From the NCBI GenBank assembly GCA_039028975.1, contig JBCCHB010000010.1, forward strand, positions 1 to 64,000: a DNA stretch of 64,000 nt, given 5' to 3'. The position numbers and the translations under genes are program-made. Shown here one piece after another: positions 41,961 through 50,282 of this stretch (the first letter of the stretch is position 1; the number at the start of each line of letters is the position of its first letter). The stretch is from JAHBNG01 sp039028975 (lineage in GTDB: Bacteria > Chloroflexota > Anaerolineae > Caldilineales > Caldilineaceae). Below the pieces are notes generated by a model. It was not told the DNA's origin. It worked only from the letters and a program-made list of their open reading frames with translations, and ran no database searches.

Positions 41961-43619
41961 TTACAGTTCCGCCTCGTTCTCAGGACTTGAGGCTGTTTGC
42001 CCAGGCCGGCTCTGTTCGCCTCCATTCTGCTCGTGTTCAGTCTGGTTACTCCCAGATTGACTCGCTCCATTCTGGTTAGAATCACTCTGGGAAGTCATCC
42101 AAGGCTGTGCTACCTGATCACCTGCCTCCCTCTTTAGGATGCGCTCGATCAATTTGGCACGTGCATCGATGAAGCGATTCATCTCAGTAGCCAATCGGGT
42201 GTTACTTTCTACAACATTGAGCATCGTTGTGCGCTCAATAAACATCGCCTTCATATCGCGTTTAACGACGACATTGAATGGTGTTGGTTGATTGCGCAAT
42301 AGCAGCGTCTCACCAAAAAAATTGCCTGCTGTCAACGTGGTAATCTCATGAAATTGCCCATCTGCTGTAGAAATAGTAAGCTGTACTTCGCCATCCAAAA
42401 TAATATAGAATCCTTTAAAGCTCATGCCTTCTTCAATCAACCATTCATCAGTTCCATAATGCTGGAAATTCGCTGCTTTAGCAAGTTGGTGGATATAGGC
42501 CATGTCTAGACGAGCAAAGTACGGCAGGGTCTGAATTTCGGTTAACAATTCTGGGAAGAGATCAGGCGGCTCTAACTCCATACCATCGCGTTGATAAAAG
42601 ATGGTTGTTTGATACGGTACCTTAAAGTTGTAGCGCTGCGCGGCATAATAGATGCGGGTCAACACTTCATCACGAATCACCTCAGTATGGCTATAATCGA
42701 TTGTGTAAAGTTTAACCTCATAGTTAATAGCAAATTTATCGTAAGCATAGCTGACAACGCGGATGAGGGGTAGTGGCTTAGCAACAACACCCGGTGTGGC
42801 AAGTGTTGTTTCAAGCAACATACGCTTGACCTCGTTAGGCGGATGGTGATAGGAAAAGCTTATGAAAAGGCGTTCAGCATGTAGCGGATCCAAGAGTGTG
42901 AAGTTTGTAGCGACTTCCCGCCCCATGACGCTGTTGGGAATAACGACAACATCCCGATCAAGCGTTCTTAGTCTTACAGAACGCCAATTCATCTCTACAA
43001 TCTGTCCTTGAAATTCTTTGTAACTTGCCCAATCCCCTACTTCAAATGGCTTTTCGAAGGCAAGTAAAAGCCCCGAGGCTAAACTGCTTAATGTGTCCTG
43101 CAAAGCAAAGCCGATGACAATTGAGCCAACACCTAGCGCCGTTAAAACCTGCTCCATAGGCGCGCCCCAAACGCCCCCCAGAACATAAGATGTGACGCCA
43201 ACCACTGTGGCTAGGCGCAACAGTTCGCTCCACACTCTGGGCAGGTGGGTTTCCTGGACTTCAATGAGATCCTTATCACCTAATGCTTCATCTCCTTCCA
43301 GGCGTATCGTACCGATCAATTCACCGAAGAGCTGAAGGAGACTATACATGACCATCAGCCAGAGCAAAGTTTCCACTACGCGAACAGCTATCAATGAGTT
43401 ATCCAAATTCAGGATAAACTCCATAATCAGGCGCAGACTCAACAGAGGAAGTACCAAATTACGGAAATTGCTGACCGAACCGAGAAGGCGGCTACGACTA
43501 CGGCGTAAACGCTCAATCCACTCACCTAAAATTAATATGAGCAATGGAACGCCCACTATGAGGACAGCACCCCAAGCGTAGAATGTTGTCTCGGCGAGGA
43601 CAGAGCGCAGAAAATCCAT
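41961..43619 (-). CDS. MscS-type mechanosensitive channel with C-terminal cyclic-nucleotide-binding domain
   Basis: 552 residues from ATG 43619, which shares its A with the TAA of the upstream gene (TAATG) and has AGGAGG at plus 43630-43635. Several N-terminal membrane helices precede the MscS pore and beta domain: ALGVGSIVIGFALQDTLSSLASGLLLAFEKPF (split as VGSIVIGFALQDTLSSLASG and AFEKPFEVGDW), RTLDRDVVVIPNSVMG, and SFSYHHPP. A CAP-type nucleotide-binding domain (about 390-500) has EEGMSFKGFYIILDGEVQL and GNFFGETLLL. The tail is Gln/Ser/Asn-rich. Related MscS-cNMP fusions are cyclic-nucleotide-gated. It is translationally coupled to a cyclase-like receptor that appears to lack catalytic residues. 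Confidence 0.9.
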   Translation of the reverse strand: MDFLRSVLAETTFYAWGAVLIVGVPLLILILGEWIERLRRSRSRLLGSVSNFRNLVLPLLSLRLIMEFILNLDNSLIAVRVVETLLWLMVMYSLLQLFGELIGTIRLEGDEALGDKDLIEVQETHLPRVWSELLRLATVVGVTSYVLGGVWGAPMEQVLTALGVGSIVIGFALQDTLSSLASGLLLAFEKPFEVGDWASYKEFQGQIVEMNWRSVRLRTLDRDVVVIPNSVMGREVATNFTLLDPLHAERLFISFSYHHPPNEVKRMLLETTLATPGVVAKPLPLIRVVSYAYDKFAINYEVKLYTIDYSHTEVIRDEVLTRIYYAAQRYNFKVPYQTTIFYQRDGMELEPPDLFPELLTEIQTLPYFARLDMAYIHQLAKAANFQHYGTDEWLIEEGMSFKGFYIILDGEVQLTISTADGQFHEITTLTAGNFFGETLLLRNQPTPFNVVVKRDMKAMFIERTTMLNVVESNTRLATEMNRFIDARAKLIERILKREAGDQVAQPWMTSQSDSNQNGASQSGSNQTEHEQNGGEQSRPGQTASSPENEAEL

Positions 43620-45766
43620 TAAGTGACTTCCTCCTTTTTCGGATCGACCAATACCCAAGCGTCCATTGAGTATTGTTCTGCCTTGCCTAGGTTTGCTTGG
43701 CCTTTGAGATCATCAGCCAGCCTTTCGAATAGATACAGTTCTTGGAGACGGTCGTAGATTGATTGTGAAGCAAGCAGGGTTCCTGGTGTTGCTATGCCAG
43801 CTAGCCGTTGTACAGTAGTTGCTGTTTCCCCCCAGACTTCATAGGCTAGCTTCTGAGTACGAATAAGGCTACCCATTAGTGGGCCATTATGAATTCCTCC
43901 ACGTAGCTTCAGCTGAATCTGGTGCTTCACATTCAGTCGAAGAAGAATCGTGCGCACCGACAGGGCAAAATCGCTCATACGTTGACTATGGTCAAGATGA
44001 GGAACTGATAGACCACAAATAGCCATTATTCGTTGCCCACTCTCTGGCAGCAGCTCAATGCCATACTGCTCAGATGCTTCATTAATGTCAGACATTAAGT
44101 CATGCAAGATGGAAGAGACGTCCGATATACTCATTTTCTGGGAGAGTTCAGAAAAACCGTCAATTCTTGCGGCAAAGAGGGTCGTCTGTTGAATTTCGTC
44201 AACAAGTTGATCATGCCCCTGAGGTGCTCGTTGCACGACACTTTCAGGTAGAAGATTTCCCAGAAGTCGCTGAATTTCCTCACCTTTTTCATCCAAGAGA
44301 GATGTTTTTTGCTTAACACTCTGGGCCATTGTGTTAAAGCTTGTGGCCAATTCTCCCCATTCATCCTCAGATTGTAATTTAATATCCGAGACTTCAGAGT
44401 GCTCATCGCTCACAGAATGAGCACCATCAATAAGCAAGCTAATGGGTCGCATAAAGATATAAGAAATACCGGTCGCTAAAAAAGCCAGTATCGTAATCAA
44501 TATGACTGTAGAGATAACCAGCTGGCGTTGGTATTGATAAACCGGAATAAAGGCTTCGTCTCTATCAATTTCTGCGATAATGGCCCATTGTAACCCTTCT
44601 AATACCAAAGGCTGATAGGAAGCAAGCACTGGACTACGTAGGTAATTATTAGAAAACTGGGTGCCATCTTTGTTTTCCAGGGCCGCAGTGACGATAGGGG
44701 AATCGATCTCTTGCAACAGAATGGTTGTATCAAACCCCTTGATCAGTTGCCGGGTGCGCTCGGGAACCCCCAGTTCGGTAAGGGTACTCTGATATGCCTC
44801 GCTGTCCTCAATACGAGCGCGCGAATCGGAGCGCATCAAGTGATCTGAGCCAACAAGGAAAGTTTCGCCCGTTTCTCCCAGGCCAACCTGTTCCCACTGC
44901 TGATGGTTGGTCATAATCTCATTAATAGCATCCAAAGAAACTTGAACAGCCAATACCCCCACAAGATGATTACCATTATAGAGTGGTGCAGACCAGAATG
45001 CCCCTGGTGCTCCATAACTAGGGCGGTAGAGATCAAAATCGATTAGCTGAGCCGTTCCCCTCTCTGTATTGGCACGGACAACGTCCAAAGCCTCTGCTAA
45101 ATTGCTGCGTCGATAAGGGCCAGTATTCAAATTAGTGGCAAATTCGGTCTCCTTAAAGACTGTATAAACAATGTCACCAGATTCCAGATTAATCAAAAAC
45201 AGGTCATAAAAGCCAAATTTGCTAGTCAAATTGCGCAGGCGAGGGTGATAGTAGGCGTGATCTTCACTGTAGCTACTACCATCCTCAGCATCGTCTAACA
45301 GCGACTTTGAACCAATAGCAAAACGATTGGCAACAACATATTGATATTGCAAGTAAAGACCAGCCTGGCTTTTAGGTCGAAAGAGCGTATAATCCGCTTG
45401 TCCTGGCAAATTGGTGAACAATCTGGGAAAAAATTGGTTCTCGTAATAGACTTGTAGCGCCGAATCCCACTCATCTGGAACGGTTGTGTTTTCTAATTGG
45501 CGAAAGGAGCGGTTAAATCGCACCATCGCCTCTATCACCATATCATTTTCGGCTAAAATCTCGACAATCAAACGTGTATTGCGAAAGTATGACTCGACTT
45601 GATCGGCCTTGTTACGACGAAGAGAAGAGATATTGCTGAAGATCGTTTCTTGCAACGCCGAGCGACTGCTGCGCCACCCTAGGATGCCAACGACCAAAGC
45701 TGATGCCAAACTGACAATCAGAAATATCAACACCAACTTAGATTTTACGCTCAAACGATTAAACAT
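43619..45766 (-). CDS. dCache-HAMP receptor with a degenerate class III cyclase domain
   Basis: 715 residues. Membrane helix (about 11-30), large extracytoplasmic dCache-like sensor (about 35-405), second helix (about 408-430), HAMP (about 432-485) and a C-terminal class III nucleotidyl cyclase fold (about 520-700). The first metal Asp of the cyclase (three residues before GF) is R534 in ARIDGFS. The second (GD in the usual K..GD..MA) is Q578 in SGQRIMA, and WGETATTVQR lacks the usual D...N pair. Catalysis by the standard mechanism is therefore unlikely. It may instead bind nucleotide or act as a regulatory partner, perhaps for the MscS-cNMP channel whose start codon overlaps its stop codon. 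Confidence 0.85.
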   Translation of the reverse strand: MFNRLSVKSKLVLIFLIVSLASALVVGILGWRSSRSALQETIFSNISSLRRNKADQVESYFRNTRLIVEILAENDMVIEAMVRFNRSFRQLENTTVPDEWDSALQVYYENQFFPRLFTNLPGQADYTLFRPKSQAGLYLQYQYVVANRFAIGSKSLLDDAEDGSSYSEDHAYYHPRLRNLTSKFGFYDLFLINLESGDIVYTVFKETEFATNLNTGPYRRSNLAEALDVVRANTERGTAQLIDFDLYRPSYGAPGAFWSAPLYNGNHLVGVLAVQVSLDAINEIMTNHQQWEQVGLGETGETFLVGSDHLMRSDSRARIEDSEAYQSTLTELGVPERTRQLIKGFDTTILLQEIDSPIVTAALENKDGTQFSNNYLRSPVLASYQPLVLEGLQWAIIAEIDRDEAFIPVYQYQRQLVISTVILITILAFLATGISYIFMRPISLLIDGAHSVSDEHSEVSDIKLQSEDEWGELATSFNTMAQSVKQKTSLLDEKGEEIQRLLGNLLPESVVQRAPQGHDQLVDEIQQTTLFAARIDGFSELSQKMSISDVSSILHDLMSDINEASEQYGIELLPESGQRIMAICGLSVPHLDHSQRMSDFALSVRTILLRLNVKHQIQLKLRGGIHNGPLMGSLIRTQKLAYEVWGETATTVQRLAGIATPGTLLASQSIYDRLQELYLFERLADDLKGQANLGKAEQYSMDAWVLVDPKKEEVT

Positions 45767-45901
45767 CTGATGGATCTTTGTTTATTTGTGATAAGTCAAC
45801 CAAACTATTTATGCGATAGTATAAAAGTCACATATATTCGTCCAGGAAGCATGCACCGTGTGCGGTTCTAGCCATATGACTTTTGCAGAACAGTCGATAT
45901 T

Positions 45902-46471
45902 TTATTGTAGTTCGACAATTCTGATTTGATTGGCACTATCAGAGATTTCTACAGCCAAGTCAATAGCACCGCTTCGACCAGCAAACTCAAAACGATGGAC
46001 GCCACTCGCCAAGGTGGCTTCATTAACGCTGCTCACCTCAAAATCACGCACATATTTATCTAGCATTCCAATGACATCAACTGGCACATCACTCATGGTG
46101 ATAGTACGGTTGATGCGGTTAATAGAGCCATCTAAAAAGATACCAATCTCTAGTTGCTTATTATCCTGAATCCCCTGCAACTCATAAAGCGGGGATAGAT
46201 TATCACTCAGATCCCACTGAAATCCACTAAATTGAGCACTAGGTACAGTGCGCTGGGCAACCAAGAGAATATAAGGGGGTAGTTGGTCCAGGGACTGCAC
46301 TTTATCTAGTTCAGCAAGCAGATTTTCCACCTGGCCAGTTGTAGATTGCTCTTCTTGCTCTGGTTGCTCATCATCCTGCGCCTGTGCGTAGTTAATCTGC
46401 ATCCCGATAATCGTTCCAATGAATACTAAAGCGAAAAAAGTTGAAATGATGGCAATTCTTTTCATATGCAT
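45902..46471 (-). CDS. hypothetical secreted protein
   Basis: 189 residues. N-terminal hydrophobic signal (IAIISTFFALVFIGTIIGM) with likely cleavage after AQA. A Gln/Glu-rich linker leads to a soluble domain of about 140 residues containing YILLVAQRTVPSAQFSGFQW, LEIGIFLDGS and VHRFEFAGRSGAIDLAVEI. No family recognised. Gap of 148 nt from the SPFH gene and 135 nt to the receptor gene in operon B. Probably acts outside the membrane with its neighbours. Confidence 0.55.
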   Translation of the reverse strand: MHMKRIAIISTFFALVFIGTIIGMQINYAQAQDDEQPEQEEQSTTGQVENLLAELDKVQSLDQLPPYILLVAQRTVPSAQFSGFQWDLSDNLSPLYELQGIQDNKQLEIGIFLDGSINRINRTITMSDVPVDVIGMLDKYVRDFEVSSVNEATLASGVHRFEFAGRSGAIDLAVEISDSANQIRIVELQ

Positions 46472-46619
46472 CTCTACAATTCCTATCGTTTAAATCAAGA
46501 AGTTTATACTCACGTGCTGGCACCAGCAAGATAGCGGATACACCCAAACATACCTACGGAGTCCGTAACCCAGTCCTAATAAGCGTTAGGCACGGAGCTA
46601 GCTATGCGAAGCCAATTGA

Positions 46620-47846
46620 TTATTCCAATGTACCCGAGATTGGCGCAGTATCAGAAATTGGTACGGCATCAGATAGAGGTACAGTTGATGAGATTGTTTC
46701 GGTTGGAAGCTCTAACTCTAGAGCAGGCAGCTCTGAAGCCGTCGTTTCTGGTTCAGTCAGTGGTTCAATATCAGAGCCAGCAGAAACCGTCTCAGTCATG
46801 GATTCCAACGTATCTAGACTAGGTAAAGGTAGAATAAAGGGGGACTCACTGGGTACGAGCATGACCCGTACGTTAGGCGCTAATTTCTCCACGTAGTGAT
46901 ACGTGACTAGCTCTTCGTTCTGTGCGAGGGCCTCTCCAATAAGCTTAAAAGACTCAGATCTTCCTGTAGCCCGTATAATGGCGGCGTCGGCTTCACCCTG
47001 AGCCAAAATACGTAGTCGTTCGGCTTCATAGGTTGCCTGCTCACGTTGCTCAACAGCAACTTGCTTACTTTCAATTGCCGCAACAAACTCGGGTGAAAAT
47101 GTGATGTTGCGTAAGAGAAACTGATCAACAATTAAGCCTTTTTCACCCAGTTGGTCTCTCAATTGACGATCTAATGTAGTTTCGAGATCTCGTCGTGCAG
47201 AGCTATTTACCTCGCGGGCAGTAAATTGGGAGACCTGACTACGTACGACACCACGAATCAGTGGACGAACCAGATCAACAATATAGCGATTTTGCCACTC
47301 AACATGAAGGGATACGACCTGTTGTTCATCAATACGGAAGATAACCGAAGTATCCAAATGTACCTCCTGGCCATCACTCGTACGGGCCAAAATTGAGTCA
47401 TCAGGAGGTTCCTCACCTTCCAACATCTCGGTATCCGCCTGATCATTATCGGAGGGCCCAGACATTGTATAGGTCTGCCAATAAATTGGGTAGTTCTGGT
47501 TCCATTCAAAAATCGGTATAATCCAATGTAGGCCAGAACGCAAGGGTTGTGGGCGCACACCACCAGGAGAGAGAAGTGAGACGATTACACTCACTTCTTG
47601 GGGGGGGATGAAGAGCAATGCTTTTGTAAAGAGTGTAAAGCCAATCGGAATCAGTAATGGTAAGATAACTTGCACAGAAAGCAATCGAATCAGCGCAACG
47701 ACAATACCATTTCTGCGAAGTGCCACGACAAAAATGGTAACGACATAGACTACAAATACGCCCCAAACAAACCAAGATAAAAGCGAAAGTAAGTTACCAA
47801 AGGTAAAAGCATCCGTGGGTAAGGCAGATGGAGAAAGGCTAGGCAT
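46620..47846 (-). CDS. SPFH/Band 7 (prohibitin/HflK-like) membrane protein
   Basis: 408 residues. Two N-terminal hydrophobic segments (about 22-45, 50-75) are followed by the SPFH domain (about 75-260): FIPPQEVSVIVSLLSPGGV, LRSGLHWIIPIFE, ARTSDGQEVHLDTSVIFRI and IRGVVRSQVSQFTAREV. The post-SPFH helix is IESKQVAVEQREQATYEAER, with LRILAQGEADAAIIRA. The C-terminal 80 residues are Glu/Thr/Ser/Pro-rich and unique. SPFH proteins form large ring-like assemblies and membrane microdomains. In operon B it would be a plausible scaffold for the channels and receptor encoded downstream. Confidence 0.9.
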   Translation of the reverse strand: MPSLSPSALPTDAFTFGNLLSLLSWFVWGVFVVYVVTIFVVALRRNGIVVALIRLLSVQVILPLLIPIGFTLFTKALLFIPPQEVSVIVSLLSPGGVRPQPLRSGLHWIIPIFEWNQNYPIYWQTYTMSGPSDNDQADTEMLEGEEPPDDSILARTSDGQEVHLDTSVIFRIDEQQVVSLHVEWQNRYIVDLVRPLIRGVVRSQVSQFTAREVNSSARRDLETTLDRQLRDQLGEKGLIVDQFLLRNITFSPEFVAAIESKQVAVEQREQATYEAERLRILAQGEADAAIIRATGRSESFKLIGEALAQNEELVTYHYVEKLAPNVRVMLVPSESPFILPLPSLDTLESMTETVSAGSDIEPLTEPETTASELPALELELPTETISSTVPLSDAVPISDTAPISGTLE

Positions 47847-47889
47847 AGTTATTATAGAATATAAGAATACAGCACAGGCGTAATTCCTA

Positions 47890-48780
47890 TTACGCTGCCT
47901 TCACTTGCTCACCTGTTGGGTGAATACCTTGCCCATTTGTATGCCCAGTGGAGGCGTTGCTGCCTTGACCATTGCTAGAAGAATGGTCCGCACCATTAAC
48001 TGCGGCAGACGGTCCATTGTCGTCAAGAATTGTATTTTGCAGCACCTGAGCAAATTGAGACCAGTCATCAGCAGCAGCTTGGTGAATCCTACCGAGTATA
48101 TGTTCATAACGTTCACGTTCGTTAGCTTTGCCCAAATCAACATTGTTCGATAAGTCCGCCAACCCCAAGCTTGCCAAATTCTCATGTAGTTTATACCCCA
48201 ATGCTTTCTGCTCTCTTCCATTGGGATTCTCAACTAGTTGATGATACTGGGCGAAGATGTGTGCCTGTTCCTGAACCTTCACCGATCGTTGGCAGGCTTG
48301 ACAGTAGTCAATGACAACAGAGCGAATAGTTGCTTTAAGCTCAGGAGCAAGTGAAGCTTGCTCATCAAATAGCCAAGCCAATTCAAAATTCATCTCTTTG
48401 CAAAATGAAGCAATGTGCCACGTTAAAAGGCCAAAACCTTCTTCGGGTAATGCTAGAAGCCACTCTTGCAGCTCTGGATCGTCTTTCAAACCATTTACTG
48501 CCCAACTACGAAACTGCTCGACTAGCTGCTCGTCTTGTTCCCCAGGCAAGATCATATTTCGTAATTGAGTTGCCCAATTGGAAACACTTGCTGTGAGACC
48601 ATCTAGATTCAGCTGTTCGACATTCAAACTGTTTATTCCAAATTTTATATTTTCTCCATCCTCGGCACGCTCAGCTCGATTTGCCTGAAATTGACGCCAA
48701 GAACGCTCTAGATAGAAAGCCAACAAGGCCAAAACAATTAAGAGCAAAAGAAAAACGGCTAAAACGACTAGTAATTTCAT
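47890..48780 (-). CDS. helical membrane-anchored protein, paralogue of the 24813-25556 product
   Basis: 296 residues. One N-terminal membrane helix (about 2-24), then a cytoplasmic helical domain and a Ser/Gly/Asn-rich tail. The segment around residues 125-170 (ASFCKEMNFELAWLFDEQAS, then APELKATIRSVVIDYCQAC) aligns with the 247-residue protein of operon A. First gene of operon B, about 125 nt downstream of a three-repeat promoter. No known family; the paralogy ties the two operons together. Confidence 0.6.
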   Translation of the reverse strand: MKLLVVLAVFLLLLIVLALLAFYLERSWRQFQANRAERAEDGENIKFGINSLNVEQLNLDGLTASVSNWATQLRNMILPGEQDEQLVEQFRSWAVNGLKDDPELQEWLLALPEEGFGLLTWHIASFCKEMNFELAWLFDEQASLAPELKATIRSVVIDYCQACQRSVKVQEQAHIFAQYHQLVENPNGREQKALGYKLHENLASLGLADLSNNVDLGKANERERYEHILGRIHQAAADDWSQFAQVLQNTILDDNGPSAAVNGADHSSSNGQGSNASTGHTNGQGIHPTGEQVKAA

Positions 48781-49091
48781 GTTATTTACCCCTTAGCTCC
48801 TCTTTAAATTCGGTGAATACACAATCAATGCAATTATACGTTGTGTTGTAACGAAGAGCAATCACACACCGTCTTAGAAGGCGAAAAATCGTTGAGTTGA
48901 CGATACGGTTAGTATAGCAGCCGCGCGTGGATCAAATGTGGATCAAACGTGGAAAGGATATAAAACCGATGGTAAAACGCCTTAAATTTCTAGTCAGGTA
49001 CAGTAACTGCAGCGTAAATGGGCATGCTCCATACCACACAAAGGCACACTCATATATTGTATGATGGAGAACTACTGAAGAAAATTGGTCT
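48781..49091. other. intergenic region carrying the operon B promoter
   Basis: 311 bp between two leftward genes. It contains the three-repeat promoter at 48911-48959 and nothing else recognisable. No remnant of the missing P-type ATPase catalytic half is apparent. Confidence 0.6.
48911..48959 (-). promoter_or_regulatory. three-repeat activator site and promoter of operon B (site 2)
   Basis: Units start at 48927, 48938 and 48949 (GTGGATCAAAT, GTGGATCAAAC, then GTGGAAAGGAT). The -10 TATACT on the minus strand is plus 48911-48916, again 10 nt from the array. The transcript would start near 48904, about 125 nt before the ATG at 48780. Confidence 0.78.
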
Positions 49092-49898
49092 TTATGCATC
49101 TTTGATCACTTGGATAGTAACATTTCCAATGACAACAATATCGGCCGCAGAAACTTTATCCCCTACACGCTTGAGAAGACCCGGCATTACATCCGTCAAG
49201 ACCCCAGCGCGAACCCAAGCCGTTCCATCTACGATGATACCGTCGGCAGGTACAATCTCGCTTGTTAGCACGACAATTCGATCTCCAGATTGCAACGCTG
49301 TAATTGGAGTATCAACCGTATTGTCATTAATTAGCAATCGAGCTGTATCGAAGAGGTGCTCATGGGCAACATAAAGTGCCTCAGTTTCTGGCTCTTTATG
49401 GACTAGAGCACGCCCTATGTAATAAAGCAAGAAACTCACAGAGCCAAGCCAAAAATATCCACTACCTAAGCAAATTGTAAGCGTTGCCGTCTCGATCAGA
49501 GCTGCGCTAATATTCCCTTCATTATAAAGGTTATCATAGGCATCTTGGGCGGATGGAATACCCATGTAGACTAGGGTTGGAATGCTAGCATACCTAAGTG
49601 GAGGAAAGACGAGAAAGCCAGTTGTGGCGACACTCAATGAGATTGAACTGGTTAGCAGACCATGGTTAATCTTATGGTTAGTCCTCTGAACTTTCTGCGT
49701 ATCCTTGACCTGATCATCTGGGTCGGCGGTAGAATCGGATTTTGGTTGGCGCAACCATATTTTTCGGAATATTGGTTGTTTTGATTCGCCCAAACCAGAA
49801 GCAGGGCTTGGGACATACATTGTACGGGTAAAGTGAGCGTAGAATCCCACTCCAGCTGCGACGGCACTACCCGCGAGAGCCGTTATTAAAGTCATCAT
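49092..49898 (-). CDS. stand-alone front half of a P-type ATPase (membrane and actuator-like domains only)
   Basis: 268 residues from ATG 49898, which has AAAGG (plus 49906-49911) 7 nt upstream. A longer frame from 50048 is open but lacks such a site. The product aligns with the P-type ATPase at 25631-27814 from its N-terminal helix through the actuator domain. SGDRIVVLTSEIVPADGIIVDG matches RGDEIVVGTGEQVPVDGIVLDG (split: SGDRIVV and VPADGIIVDG). The TGEA loop is replaced by TDVM. It then stops cleanly with no DKTGT domain and no remnant downstream. It cannot pump and is probably a regulatory subunit or decoy of the full pump. It has its own three-repeat promoter, which argues against it being a dying pseudogene. 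Confidence 0.7.
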   Translation of the reverse strand: MMTLITALAGSAVAAGVGFYAHFTRTMYVPSPASGLGESKQPIFRKIWLRQPKSDSTADPDDQVKDTQKVQRTNHKINHGLLTSSISLSVATTGFLVFPPLRYASIPTLVYMGIPSAQDAYDNLYNEGNISAALIETATLTICLGSGYFWLGSVSFLLYYIGRALVHKEPETEALYVAHEHLFDTARLLINDNTVDTPITALQSGDRIVVLTSEIVPADGIIVDGTAWVRAGVLTDVMPGLLKRVGDKVSAADIVVIGNVTIQVIKDA

Positions 49899-50133
49899 GA
49901 GTATACCTTTCGCCATTAAAATTTCTAGCGAGATTCGTAACTTATCAACATTCGGGGGCTGAATGTAGTTCGTACGGACAAGATGATTCTTGCAGATACG
50001 AACTACCCTATCGCGTTGAGCAGCTACTGAGATTCTATCCCAAAACACACAAGGTTTACTAGCGAAGCACCTCCAAGCGACCAGAGAGCATGTGATCAGC
50101 TTATCTAGGCATGGATTTACTAGCTCTTGTGCC

Positions 50134-50182
50134 AGTATACATCACACGCGTGGATCAAACGTGGAATCAGCGTGGATTGAGG
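50134..50182 (-). promoter_or_regulatory. three-repeat activator site and promoter of the truncated P-type ATPase gene (site 3)
   Basis: Units start at 50150, 50161 and 50172 (GTGGATCAAAC, GTGGAATCAGC, GTGGATTGAGG). The -10 TATACT on the minus strand is plus 50134-50139, exactly 10 nt away. It lies 100 bp past the 3' end of the SARP gene. Confidence 0.78.
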
Positions 50183-50282
50183 AGATAAGGAACCTTAAAA
50201 TTTGGCACCTTTGAAGATACCAAATTAATAAAACGGGACGGGTGCTCACTGACCCCAAATATGAGGAAATCGTTTTCGGAAC

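Noticed and set aside
49092..49094. Frameshift or recoding as the cause of the half P-type ATPase
   Set aside because: The stop is TAA, and the following 300 bp show no DKTGT or GDGIND remnant in any frame I examined.
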